Part shown: positions 1 to 11,500 of the stretch, piece by piece
Layout of the letters: the number at the start of each line of letters is the position of its first letter
Numbering within the stretch: the first letter of the stretch is position 1
Assembly (NCBI GenBank): GCA_020796225.1
Contig: CM036767.1
Span: 13,730,927 to 13,794,926, forward strand
Reading direction: 5' to 3'
Length of the DNA stretch: 64,000 nucleotides
Source of the DNA: Arion vulgaris
Lineage: Eukaryota; Mollusca; Gastropoda; Stylommatophora; Arionidae
The notes under the pieces: model-generated
Databases searched by the model: none
Told to the model about the DNA's origin: nothing
The model's input: only the letters and a program-made list of their open reading frames with translations
Position numbers and translations under genes: made by a program

Positions 1-299
1 TTCTTTTATTTCTCTAACCCTCTTTTGTCTTCCAGAGTCGGAATAAGAGATTTCTCAAATGAGCAATTTGTGTACGCTTCGTAAATAACGTTTTTTCGCC
101 GCCTCTGTTATCTATGAAGTCGACCTTTTGCTTTTCTATCCATTGTATCGGACTAACATTGCTCTTTGACGCACGCCGTTTGTTGGTAATCTGCTTATGT
201 AACCGAAGCATTTAATTTGTTGTTTCTTGATGAAGTTCAGTATTAATATTGCACCCACTGTTTTCTTCTCCCTGATGTCTTCATTTCTAATTAAAATGA

Positions 300-520
300 A
301 AGTCGTGACATATCCTTAACAGGACTTAGCCAACAACCACAGTAAACGAGTCGTTGATTTTCTAGGCACTACTTATATGTTCAGTAGTTTGCCATTGCTT
401 TCTGAACAGTGAGGTCTATTTTTACTTTTTGTAAAAATCCCACGAATTTGTTTCCAAACTTGCCCACCGTTGGGTTTGAACCAGGTACGCTTGGGTTTGT
501 GATCGAGCTTACTACAGATG
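300..520 (-). mobile_element. SINE-D copy
   Basis: Reverse complement of the family seen at 44703-44950 and 28512-28740: shared blocks TTTCTAGGCA, AGTTTGCCATTGCTTTCTGAAC and a tRNA-like head with a GGTTTGAACC box B. Bases 1-300 hold no recognisable feature. Confidence 0.7.
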
Positions 521-527
521 CTCACTT

Positions 528-870
528 CTAAACCGGTTCATCATCAAATAGCTTGTCCTGAGTAGAACTTTGCCACCCCAACAGTCCTTGGGAATTTCTC
601 TTTATCTCATACGCCAGATGTCCTGCCTCTGCAGCCGTCATGTTCAAACCATCAGTTACATCATGAATCCATCTTCTCCGTGGTCTTCCTCTTCTTCTCT
701 TTGCCGGTATACCTCCTTCCATAATGGTCTTCTCTAGCCCTTCATGTCTTTTTATATGTCCAAAATATCTCAATTTTCTCTTTCTTATTTGTAGCATCAG
801 TCAGTTTTCTTTGATTTTGAGTTCTTTCTGGATAGATCTATTTGTTCTATTCTCTGTCCATGATAAACGA
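528..870 (-). mobile_element. LINE-A ORF tail
   Basis: Minus-strand reading gives LQIRKRKLRYFGHIKRHEGL, EGGIPAKRRRGRPRRRWIHD and AEAGHLAYE, the C-terminal region of a non-LTR reverse transcriptase (probably RTE-related). The same text recurs at 4.0-4.4, 28.0-28.4, 36.6-36.9, 43.9-44.5 and 48.4-48.7 kb. Confidence 0.85.
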
Positions 871-962
871 AGGATATCTCCATCCCAACTCTCACCCTTC
901 GTCCTCACCCCAATAATATAAAGAAATATTGTCTTATACCATAAATTCCAAAACTTTTTCGG

Positions 963-1157
963 CTCACCGCCCACTTTGTACAACATAAACTTTGTACAAC
1001 ATAAACTTTGTACAACATAAACTTTGTACAACATAAACTTTGTACAACATAAACTTTGTACAACATAAACTTTGTACATCATAAACTTTGTACAACATAA
1101 ACTTTGTACAACATAAACTTTGTACAACATAAACTTTGTACAACATAAACTTTGTAA
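963..1157. repeat. 16-bp minisatellite, about 12 copies
   Basis: Unit AACTTTGTACAACATA, nearly perfect, one unit with ACATCATA. It stands at the edge of the hAT-like element that follows. The opposite element at 1.7-2.1 kb ends with a single diverged unit, so the array grew from one unit. Confidence 0.95.
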
Positions 1158-1567
1158 CACCCTCCCTCTCCACGTTATAACAGTTTTCCAACGCCTCCCC
1201 TCCCACATATATACATGCTCTATTTTCTCTTTGACATAGCAAATTGATATATATTTCTGTCATACATGGTCAATTTTCAAATGATTATATGAATATTCAT
1301 GAAATAGAAAATTGATGAAAAAATAGATCGTGTAAGACGAGCATAAGATAAATTTTAATGCAAAATTCAAATTTTAAATGATTATTCAATCGCAAAATCA
1401 CGAAAATAATTTATTTTAAAATATTTATTATTAATTTCTTCATTAAGGAGCCACCGACCCTGAACACCCCTCCTCTCCCAAATTCTTCTGAACCCACAAT
1501 CGCCCCCACTAGAACGCTTCAGCACCCATTGGGGCTGTACCCCCACTTTAGGAAACGCGGTCTTATA
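1158..1567 (-). mobile_element. hAT-like non-autonomous element, left copy
   Basis: Reverse complement begins GCGTTTCCTAAAGTGGGGGTAC and continues ...GGGTTCAGAAGAATTTGG. It matches 1729-2085 over about 350 bases. The GTTTCC..AAGTGGGGTAC start resembles terminal repeats of hAT/Tip100-type elements; this assignment rests on resemblance only. Confidence 0.6.
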
Positions 1568-1728
1568 CTTAAGTACACAAATTAGCATAGGTTGATCACT
1601 GATAAGATTTTAGAAAAATGAAACTTGAGTTTGAAGTACCACGTCTACTGAGTTCTATTACAATGTGGTTTCTGAACTGATTGTCCCCTAGTACAGGTAG
1701 TCAGAGATTACTCATCTATCTATATCAG

Positions 1729-2085
1729 CGTTTCCAAAGAGGGGTACTGCCCTCTCAGTGGGCACTGAAACATTCTAGGGGGCGATATTGGGTTCAGAAG
1801 AATTTAAAATGAGTTATTTTCGTGATTGTGCGATTGAATTATCATCAGTTAAAATTTAAATTCTGCATTTTAATTCATCCTATGTCCGTCTTACACGATC
1901 CATTTTTCATCAATTTTCTATTTCATGCATATAATCATTTAGAAATTGACCATGTATGACAGAAATATATATCAATTTTCTATGTCCAAGAGAAAATAGA
2001 GTATGTATATATGGGGGCGTTGGCAAACTATTATAATGTGGAGGGAGGGCGTTACAATGTTTATGTCGTACAAAGTGGACGTAGG
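1729..2085 (+). mobile_element. hAT-like non-autonomous element, right inverted copy
   Basis: Starts GCGTTTCCAAAGAGGGGTAC and runs through GGGTTCAGAAGAATTT, TGTCCGTCTTACACGATCC and CATGTATGACAGAAATATAT, each present in reverse complement at 1158-1567. The pair forms a large imperfect inverted repeat with a spacer of about 160 bases. Confidence 0.65.
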
Positions 2086-2283
2086 CAGAAAAGTTTGGGA
2101 GTCTATGATCTATATCATCCTCGTGTCCCGATTGACACATAAGACTTCCACAAGGGACTTCCACTATTGCCATTCTGCTGCCTTTCTACCAACCATCTCC
2201 CACGTCAAACCTCACTTCTTCAACTCTCTCTCCGCAGTTCGTCTCCGTGTTTCATTTCATCGTTCAAATCTTCTAAATCTAAC

Positions 2284-2385
2284 ATGACAGCTGCATCGGT
2301 TGGACATCTGGCCTATGAGAGAGAGAAATTCCGGAGGACTGTTGGGGTGGCAACCTTCTGCTCAGGACACGCTATTTGATGATAA
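2284..2385 (+). mobile_element. LINE-A 3' tail fragment
   Basis: Reads MTAASVGHLAYERE and, after a frame change, LLGWQPSAQDTLFDDN, the terminal residues of LINE-A. It abuts the LINE-I RNase H fragment. Confidence 0.7.
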
Positions 2386-2995
2386 TATCCAAATTTTACA
2401 AGCTTTAATTCTTCTCTCCATTTGCTTGTTCATAGTCCGTGTGACGATGTTGTTGTTTATACTGATGGATATGTGCATCGTGGTGAGGTCAGGTTGGGAT
2501 TTCTTGACCGGAACTCATGATAGGGTTGCAGCAGCGCTAAGTGGAGCATGTAGGGCAACTACTTCCAATATGAGAATGGGGGATGAGGCCGTTACTGATG
2601 CCCTCCATTGGCTCTCTGGGACTCCGTTTACTGGGACCGTTGTTGTTTCTGACTCTTAGTCTATGCTTCGTAAGATCCAGAATGGCATGTTGCTGTATGA
2701 TTGGATGTCGTCTATAGAGGTTTCTAAACTCGAGAGACTCAAGTGGATCTACTGTAATGATCATGCGGGTGTTCCCGGCAACGAGAGAGCGGTCATGTTT
2801 GCATGGAAAGTATTGATTGTTGAAGAGTTTAGGATTGATAAAAGGGATGTTCTTCGGTCTCTTGAAGACTTACTGTTGGATGACACTAAAATTAAAGTTG
2901 AATGGATGGAGCTATTTCAGGAGTGTGGAATTACATGTTGTATAAGTAGATATGGATGCTTTATGGGCAGACAGGTGTTGTAGTTACGAGCGGGG
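2386..2995 (+). pseudogene. RNase H fragment of a second LINE-I copy
   Basis: Reads SGWDFLTGTHDRVAAALSGA, TDALHWLSGT, VVVSDS*SMLRKIQ and WIYCNDHAGVPGNERA, closely matching the RNase H domain of the minus-strand copy at 9.3-9.9 kb but on the plus strand. A stop sits inside VSDS*SM. The 3' end of the same family resumes at 3826, so other repeats have been inserted between. Confidence 0.85.
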
Positions 2996-3489
2996 TCGTG
3001 GTGGTTAAAGGGGAGGCCTGGTTGCATAAAAACACCCAGGAACGTCTTATAAATGCCTTCATATATCTCTTTCTTGTAGTGTTAGTATCACAATGTCCTA
3101 TCTTGCAATTTGGTAGTACAATGTCCTTGGCGACAGAACCCTGTCCTTTTCGTGTTCCAATGTGGCTCTTTGATTTTATAGATGGTGTTCCTTACATACT
3201 AAAACTCGGGACAGTACGATATAGCGAACAAACAGGATTCAATTAAGTTGTTTCATCTTTATTGAGGTTTATAACGACAGACACATTACTACACGTCTGT
3301 CCGTGTCCATTGTTTATCTTTCTTCTCTTGTTACTACCCCGTCACTACACCTTGGTTTTTGCTACGTCAGGTCTCGTCCAGTATTGCCACTCTTGCTTAT
3401 GTTGAACACATGCATATTTAGTGCGCAATACTACTGTCTGCTAATAAAGTATATAAGCTACACTAATCTAAACTGTCTGTTTTACCATT

Positions 3490-3640
3490 CTTGGATTCTC
3501 CGAAAGGAGTTAATTCTTATTTTTCATGTTTGTTGGCCTACACGCTCTGATATAACCAATAAAAGGTTCGCCTTAGGTTGAAAGGGCGTGCCTCGGCTTA
3601 AAGAGGCTTTAATCCCTTACTAAACAAACAAACAAACTGT
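3490..3640 (+). mobile_element. SINE-F copy, first of a tandem pair
   Basis: Family core: TTTGTTGGCCTACACGCTC, TGATATAACCAATAAAAGG, TTCGCCTTAGGTTGAAAG, GCCTCGGCTTAAAGAGGC, tail of CAAA repeats. Related copies lie at 41.4/42.4, 45.9, 57.2 and 58.0 kb. Confidence 0.8.
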
Positions 3641-3800
3641 CTGGTTAAGCAATGGATTCTCCGAAAGGAGTTAATTCTTATTTTTCATGTTTGTTGGCCT
3701 ACACGCTCTGATATAACCAATAAAAGGTTCGCCTTAGGTTGAAAGGGGCGTGCCTCGGCTTAAAGAGGCTTTAATCCCTACTAAACAAACAAACTGTCTA
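3641..3800 (+). repeat. SINE-F copy, second of a tandem pair
   Basis: Nearly identical to the preceding copy, including the flanking GGATTCTCCGAAAGGAGTTA and CTGTCTGGT. This looks like a direct duplication of an existing insertion rather than a second insertion. Confidence 0.8.
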
Positions 3801-3825
3801 GTCAGCCACCTGGGGGCTGAGGGAC

Positions 3826-3996
3826 TGGCTGCATGCCTTATGCCTTCTACACAGGGAAGTGTGTTTAGCCAGCAAGTCACATGAATCAACAGTATGTATA
3901 CCATTCGATATCTGTTGGGGGAGACTGAGCACCTATGGGCCCATCCGGAGTAATGCGACATAGTTCAGTAACCAATAAACAATAACCACTTTTCCG
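3826..3996 (+). mobile_element. 3' end of LINE-I copy 2
   Basis: Matches the reverse complement of 9128-9245 (CGATATCTGTTGGGG, GACTGAGCACCTATGGG, GGAGT.CAATG/GCGAC) and ends in a short AACCAATAA-type tail, as in copy 1. Confidence 0.75.
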
Positions 3997-4014
3997 CTCC
4001 TTAAAATATAATCA

Positions 4015-4395
4015 TCGTCAAATAGCTTGTCCTGAGCAGAACTTTGCCACTCCAACAGTCCTCCCGAATTTCTCTCTCTCAGAGGCCAGATGTCCCGCCT
4101 CTGCAGCTGTCATGTTCAAACCATCATTTACATAATAAATCTATCTTCTCCGTGGTCTTCCTCTTCTTCTCTTTGTCGGTATGCCTCCTTCCCTGATGGT
4201 CTTCTCCAGCCCTTCATGTCTTTTTATATGTCCAAAATATCTCAATTTTCTCTTTCTTATTTGTAGTATCAGCCATTTTGATTTTGAGTTCTTTCTGGAT
4301 AGATCTATTTGTTCTCTTCTATGCCCATGATAAACGAAGGGCTCTTCTGTAACACTTATATTCAAAATCACATACATGTTTTTCAACTGTCTTAT
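4015..4395 (-). mobile_element. LINE-A ORF tail
   Basis: Reverse complement reads the LINE-A C-terminus from SWA/W..KRTNRSI through LQIRKRKLRYFGHIKRHEGL and KRRRGRPRRR to [16 protein letters not shown]. One small indel separates the frames. Confidence 0.8.
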
Positions 4396-4576
4396 TAAAT
4401 GTCCATGCTACATAAAACGATCCATAAAACAAAGATAAATATATGTAACACTTGTCCATGTTGCTAAATATGTTCCTGGCTATTCCTATTCTCTGCACTG
4501 ATGATGGCCAAAGTGACTGGTTTATGGTTAAAACCATGTAAATCAAGACTGTATTCTATCTCCACTACTGTTTGAA

Positions 4577-5030
4577 GTGACCATTGACTTGGTGATGAGA
4601 AAATGTTGCAGAGGTGAAACTGGCATCGATTGGGTAGAAAATAGTCAACTAGAAGATTTGGATTTTGCAGATGATATTGCATTGTTAAGTAGAAACAACA
4701 AAGATATGCAAAGAAAAACAGACAACTTGTCATCTATAGCATCAAATGTTGGACTGCAGATAAGCTATGAAAAAACAAATATAATGAAGACACCTATGGC
4801 AAGTAATGCAGATATCACCCTGGAATCTAAAATGATTTTTTTTTAAAACACAGAGCAGTTCACCTGTTTAGGTAGCAATTTTGATTGCACAGGAAATGTT
4901 AAAAAGAAATTATGATACGAATTGGCAAAGCAACATCAACTTTTAAAAGTCTAAATAAAATATGTAACTGCAAGTTATATAGTATTAAAACTAATTTACG
5001 AATTTCCAATTCAAATGTTGTATCAATCTG
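4577..5030 (+). pseudogene. Reverse transcriptase palm fragment
   Basis: Reads DWVENSQLEDLDFADDIALL and VGLQISYEKTNIMK. FADD is the catalytic RT motif C and the following block is typical of RTE/jockey-type LINEs. After the stop the frame resumes as TEQFTCLGSNFDCTGN and ...KLYSIKTNLRI. It ends about 350 bases before exon 1. Confidence 0.8.
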
Positions 5031-5034
5031 TAAC

Positions 5035-5345
5035 TATACCAACAATCAGGGGCGTGTCTTGTATCTCTAATCATATCAACAATCATGCGAGTGTTTTGTA
5101 TCTATAAACATATCAATAAGCATGGGCGTGTCTTGTATCTCGAATAATATCAATAATCATAGGCATATCTTGTATTTCCTCTCATATCTCTGATCTTTTC
5201 AACAATAATGGGCGTGTCTTGTATCTCCTCTCGTAACAACAATCATGGGCGTGTCATGTATCTCCCATTGTAATAACAATCATGGGTGTATTTTGTATTT
5301 ACCTTCACTTCAATCATCATGGGCGTGTCTCGCCTCTTACATAGC
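5035..5345. repeat. Degenerate tandem repeat with repeated GGGCGTG, just upstream of exon 1
   Basis: About seven diverged units of roughly 40-50 bases carrying CAATCATGGGCGTGTCTTGT. GGGCGTG is the reverse complement of CACGCCC, a KLF/Sp-type box. Either promoter-proximal DNA or an intron, depending on whether exon 1 is the first exon. Confidence 0.8.
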
Positions 5346-5377
5346 ACCAATACTTCACCTGTCGTATACCAACAGTC

Positions 5378-5599
5378 ATGAACCTATCTTATGTTCCTAC
5401 ACAGCTGTCCCTACCCAAACTACCCGTCCCAGAACTACAAGACACAATGGACAAGTATCTCAGCCTTATCAAAACAGTTCAGTCGCCACAAGATTTCGCC
5501 AGAACCAAATGTCTTGTCGATGATTTCTGCAAACCGTGTGGTCTTGGAGAGATTATTCAGGAACAACTTCTAAAAAAGCAACAAGTCATGGACAACTGG
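5378..5599 (+). CDS. ChAT-like: ChAT-like exon 1 (first recognised coding exon)
   Basis: Encodes the [13 protein letters not shown] start of the acyltransferase fold and ends in DNW with donor TGG|gtatgt. Two starts are possible. A good acceptor (tgttcctacacag) precedes 5405, which would make this an internal exon of 65 codons. The ATG at 5378 is in the same frame and adds nine residues. The family begins close to this LPxLP motif, so a start here is credible, but further exons upstream cannot be excluded. The exon ends in phase 0. Confidence 0.88.
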
Positions 5600-8500
5600 G
5601 TATGTTAACAACAGTCCAACTCACTATATCTGGTTTGTTGTCTCAACTTACTGTCTTCAAACTGTCTTAAAATAGTTAACATTATCTCATTATATTTACG
5701 GTTAACATTTTCTCATTATATATTGTTACTATAATCTAACTATGTAATTATATTATTCTATCAATATCTAATATGCGTAATGTTAACATTCTCTCCATAC
5801 CTACAATGTTAACAACCTCTCAATATCTACAATGTTAACATTCTCTCCATGCCTACAATGTTAACATTCTCTCCATACCTACAATGTTAACAACCTCTCA
5901 ATATCTACAATGTTAACAACCTCTCAATATCTACAATGTTAACATTCTCCCAGTATAAGTAATAGTTACACCTTTATCTTATGTCTGCTGCCACAATTGC
6001 GTTACCTATGTAACTTCCATCTATAGGCCGGTGAGATGTGGCTGGACGATATGTACCTCAACGTGAAACTTCCGCTCATTATCAACTCTAACCCCGCCGC
6101 AGTGTTCCCTTACCAGAACTTCCCTTCTCGGCGTCACCAGATCAGGTAGGAAAAACATAATTAGTGGTAGCACTCATGTTATTCGATCTCATACCTATAT
6201 CAAACACCTGTGTTGTTACTTTACCTTTCTGTAGAACACACCTGTCTAATTACTTATCCTACCTGTAAAACGCACCTGTTTAGTTACTTTTATTACCTGT
6301 AGAACGCACCTGTTTAGTTACTTGTATTATCTGTAGAACGCACCTGTTTAGTTACTTGCATTACCTGTAGAACACACCTGTTTACTTATTTCTATTACCT
6401 GTAGAACGCACCTGTTTAGTTACTTGTATTACCCATAGAACACGCCTGTTTACTTACTTCTATTACCTGTAGAACACGCCTGTTTACTTACTTCTATTAC
6501 CTGTAGAACACACCTGTTTAGTTACTTTTATTATATGTAGCAAACACACCTGTTTAGTTACTTTTATTACCTGTAGCAAACATATCTACTGTGTTTCTTT
6601 AATTATCTACATATGGAATAAAAATAAATGTCTCTGACTTGGCTGACTGAATGAACGAAGTGTTGATGATTGTAAAGGTGCTGATGATGGTGACAGTTCT
6701 GATGATAGCGCTGATGATAGTGATGATGTTAGTGATAATGTTAAGGATGATGTTAGTGATGATGCTAGGGATGATGTTATTGATGATAGTAGGGATGATG
6801 CTAGTGATGATGTTAGTGGTGATGCTAGGGATGATGTTAGTGATGATGCTAGGGATGATGTTAGTGATGATGTTAGCAATCATGCTAGTGATGATGCTAG
6901 GGATGATGTTAGGGATAATGTTAAGGATGATGTTAGTGATGATGCTAGGGATGATGTTATTGATGATAGTAGGGATGATGCTAGTGATGATGTTAGTGGT
7001 GATGTTAGTGATGATGCTAGGGATGATGTTAGGGATGATGATAGGGATGATGTTAGTGATGATGCTAGGGATGATTTTAGTGATGATGTTAGGGATGATA
7101 GTAGTAATGATGCTAGGTATGATGTTAGTGATGATGCTAGGGATGATGTTAGGATGATACTGGGGATGATTTTAGTGATGATGTTAGGGATGATAGTAGT
7201 GATTATGCTAGGGATGATGTTAGTGATGATGCTAGGTATGATGTTAGTGATGATGCTAGGGATGATGTTAGGGATGATGCTAGAGGTGATGTTAGGGATG
7301 ATGTTAGGGATAATAGTGATGAGGACAGTGCTAATGATACTAATGGTGATGAGGATGACAGTGATGATGATATTGATGATGATATTGATGATGGTAGTGA
7401 TGATGATATTGATGATGATATTAATGATGAAGACGATGATAGTAATGATGACAGTGATGATGACACTAATGGGGCTAATATTGATGACAGCGATAGTGAT
7501 AATGATGACAACGATACCGATAATGACACAATAATGAGGACGATAATGTTGATAATGATGTTGGTGTGCGTGATAAAGTTGATCCTTGTTAACAAGCCCA
7601 TGCTACTGCATTCATTACACACACGTTCTTTCTGTTCTCAGATTTGCCGCCAAACTTGTGTGTGGAATGTTGAGCTTCAAATACCTACTCGACACGTAAG
7701 TAACACCAGTGGCGGGTCGTCATTAAGGCCAGTGGGCCGTGCCCACCAAAAATAATGTATAACGTGTATTTATTATTTTATAATTAAAATATAGAAACCC
7801 AAAAAACCATGATTTATCCGGATGAAAATGTCTGGCCCCACCAACAAAAATTACCACGAGCCGCCACTGAGTAACACCATCAATATTGACATCATCCGCT
7901 GACCATCACTTTGTCAGTAATCAATCTTATCTTATCTTATCTTAACCACATTTGCCGTTGAAGTGTCGTGGGGAGTGTTAGTTTTCTATCTTGTGCCAGG
8001 TGTGTTGCGCTTGACGTTGTCATTCCATACTTTCGCAGGGACTCTGAGATGTTATCTATCCATCGTGTTCTTGGCCTGCCTCGTGCTCTGCGCCCTGAGT
8101 GTCGATTATTGTAGGCACGTGATGGTAGTAAATATGGTTCCATTCTCATTAGATGGCCGAACCACTTGATTCTTTGCTTCTCGATGTACTGTATGCATGG
8201 TATAGTACCAACGACGCTTTGATCAATCAATTTATTAATTACTTTTAATTGTTATAATTCTGTTTCTCATAAACACCTTTCAGTCTTCCTTTGCGTTCCC
8301 GGCCTAGACTGATGGACCAACTTTTATCATGAATTTTACTGTTGTTTTTAGGGACTCCGTTCCTCCGTACAGCTTTTCGCGAAGCTCTGTGTGTTGTGGC
8401 CATGACTCTTTCCTTATGCCTGCTAAACGTTGACAGTCTTGCAAGACATGTTCTGCCGTCATGTCTGCCATTTTGCAGGGGCACAGGCTAGTTGTGCCAA

Positions 8501-11500
8501 TTTTAAATTTATGGAACATGTGGGCTCGGAGCTTGTTGTGGCCTGTACGGAGGCGAAATATGGCGACTTGTTCACTGCGAGAGAGACCATAGTATCCGTC
8601 ACTGTCTGTGTACTGAGGGTGGTCTTTGCCCATTTGCTTCTATAGTGCGAACCGATGGTTGTTTTGACTTTCTCATAACTGATCTCGAGATCAGTCTGAG
8701 GTAGTCGTCCGCCCTCTTTGGCTAGCTTGTCGGCCGCTTCGTTTCCCTGACGTTGCAGTATGACGGTATCCACTGGATGACGGTGCGTTTGAGTGAACTC
8801 GTTAGTTCAGGGAGGGACGTTTTGAGCTCATTCATCTCAGTTTTGCCAACGCATTTGAGTGCCGTGATGACCGATAGAGCATCGGTGACAGTCAAAGGCT
8901 AACGGAGAGCGAACCGTGCAAACGCTGGTTGAAAACGGATACACGTCCGAAAGATAAGCACCAGAGCTCAAAACGGCACTGAAAGTGTAACGTAGCTACC
9001 CATGCTGACGCTGCATGGGCCAAATTTTACCTTTCAGTCTGTTCCACACTATCATCTAATTGTTGTGTTTAGGAAACGCTACTGTCTTGTTGCTTCTTCT
9101 TCTTCAAACGCAGCATATTGGTTATTGGTTATTGGTTATTGGTTACTAAACTGACGTCATTGCACTCCGGGCAAACCCATAGGTGCTCAGTCTCCCCAAC
9201 AGATATCGAAGAGTATGCATACTGATGGTTCCTGTGGCTCGCTGATTAAACACACCTCTCACTCTGCCTCTCAGGCATCCAGTTCGACTTGAACAAAGGG
9301 TAATTCCAAACTGCTTAAATCGCTTGATCGATTCAACATCGATCTTAGTGTCCTCATCCAACAGAGAGTCTCGAAGAGACCGAAGAATATCCCCTTATCC
9401 ATCTTCAACTCCCCAACAATCGATGCTGTTGATGCAAGCCTGTCCGCTCTCTCATTACCGTAAACACCCGCATGCCCAGGACAGTATATCCACGTAAGCC
9501 GCTGGAGGTTAGAAACTTCTATAGACGACATCCACTCATACCGAAACCTGCCCTTCTGGATCTTGTGAAGCATCGACTGAGAGTCAGATACAACAACTGC
9601 CCCAGTAAATGAAGTCCCAGAAATCCAATGGAGGGCAGCAGTAACGGCCTCAACCTCCATCCTCATACTAGAAGTAGTTGTCCTGTATGCCCCACTTCGC
9701 TCTGCAACAACCCTACCATGCGCATTAGCCAAGAAACCCCAGCCGGATTTCTCACCACGTTGAACCGACCCATCGGTATATACAACAACATCATCATCCC
9801 TTGCATTATCTTCTATCAGCTGCTTAACTGCGAGATCAGCCTTCATGTTGCCCCAATCTCTACATTCTCTTCCAAGAGTAATGATAACGTTGAGATAGTT
9901 CATCATGCTTCCATCTGTTGGGATCCATTCTTCCCTTTTGGTAGAGTCGCAACCGTAGTCACCTGGCCAATCGTTCTCTCAGCCTGGGCCATCCACGACA
10001 TGCCACGCTTGATTCTCGTGCCCTTAACATCATTAGTGTTCCTGTGAAGTGGATGTCTCTTATCCGAAGTAACCCGCATATATGCCTTGGTTTGGGCGAT
10101 TGCATGACGGGAGCGTAGTGACAGAAGGCCAAGCATATATCTCATCTTCACAATGGGGGTATCTCTAGTGCAGCCCAGAACTATACGCATACCTTCATTC
10201 TGAACCCGTTCAAGTCGTTCACATTGTGATCTTGATATCGTAAGAATTCCGAGTCCGTAATCTACCACTGACATTACCAGTCGATCGAACAAAAGGGCAA
10301 GTAGTCTCTGCTCAGGTGTGCGGCCACCATAACTTTGAGAGCCGCAGACCACGCTTGCACCGTTGTATCGTCTGTTCAATATGGTGTTTGAAAGATAGAC
10401 TACGATCAAAGGTTATTCCAAGATAGCGAAGCCTGTCTCTGCGCTCGATGGTATGTTCATCAAAGATTACACAGGGTAGGTCAGCCTTGACGATGTGATT
10501 ATTCAACGAGCACCACAACATACACGCTTTTCAGGATTGACCTGAGAGCGAGACTCTCTACACCAACCGAGATGGTATGCAATGTTTTCTGAATGTCGTC
10601 AACCATCTCTCGTCTATCTGACCCAGTCCTATATATTAAGATATCATCTGCAAATGTCAATGTCCGACCCAATCCGGTTGGCTGAATTTTAGCTACATTT
10701 GCTGTGTAAATATTAAACAACACGGGTGATAGAGGAGAACCCGGGTAATCCGGCATATACGAGCAGGATCCGATGTCCATGTTCCTAAACGGAGTGCAAC
10801 GGTTCTCTCCATTAAAGAAGCAGCTATCCAGTTTACCAGCCAAGGATTAACTTTACATTTAATCAAAGAGCGCACCATTATTGAATAATTCACCTTGTTA
10901 TAAGCATCCTCCAAGTCGATGGCCACAGCAACAGTCTCTTGCTTGGATTGGAAGCCTTCATAAACATCATATGCAAACGTGCCAGCATTGTACCATGTCC
11001 CTTTCATTGGCCGGTAGCTACCAAAAGTGTCAGGGAGAATGTGGTCATTCTCCAAGTGACACATTACCTTTCTGGCCACTATCTTCTCTAGTAATTTACC
11101 ATATACATTTTGCAAGGTGAGTATTCGGTAGCTGCTGAGCAGTTTAGGATCCTTCCCATGTTTGTGGAGCGGTCGTAAATAACTATGAAGCCAATCTTCG
11201 GGTACCACAGCATTCTGTACACTTTTATTAAAATCCACCACCACTGCATTAATAACAGTCTCGTCCAGCTGTTTGATGTGATGATATTGGACACCATCAG
11301 GCCCTGGAGCGGTGCTGTGGCTTGCCTTGAGTGCATTAACAACATCCTCCTTTGTTATTAAGTCAAGGTAAGGTTCTCCAGAGCTAGTAATATCACGAAG
11401 AGCACTTATGATATTATGGCGGTCAGTTTTATCACCTTTTTCTGTCTGTTCCACGAAACGATGAAGGAACCCCTGCCCCTTCTCTGCATCTGTTGTCAAG

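Noticed and set aside
6599..7622. Met/Leu-rich and Ser/Leu-rich open frames
   Set aside because: By-products of the GATGAT minisatellite, without splice or coding signals, inside intron 2.
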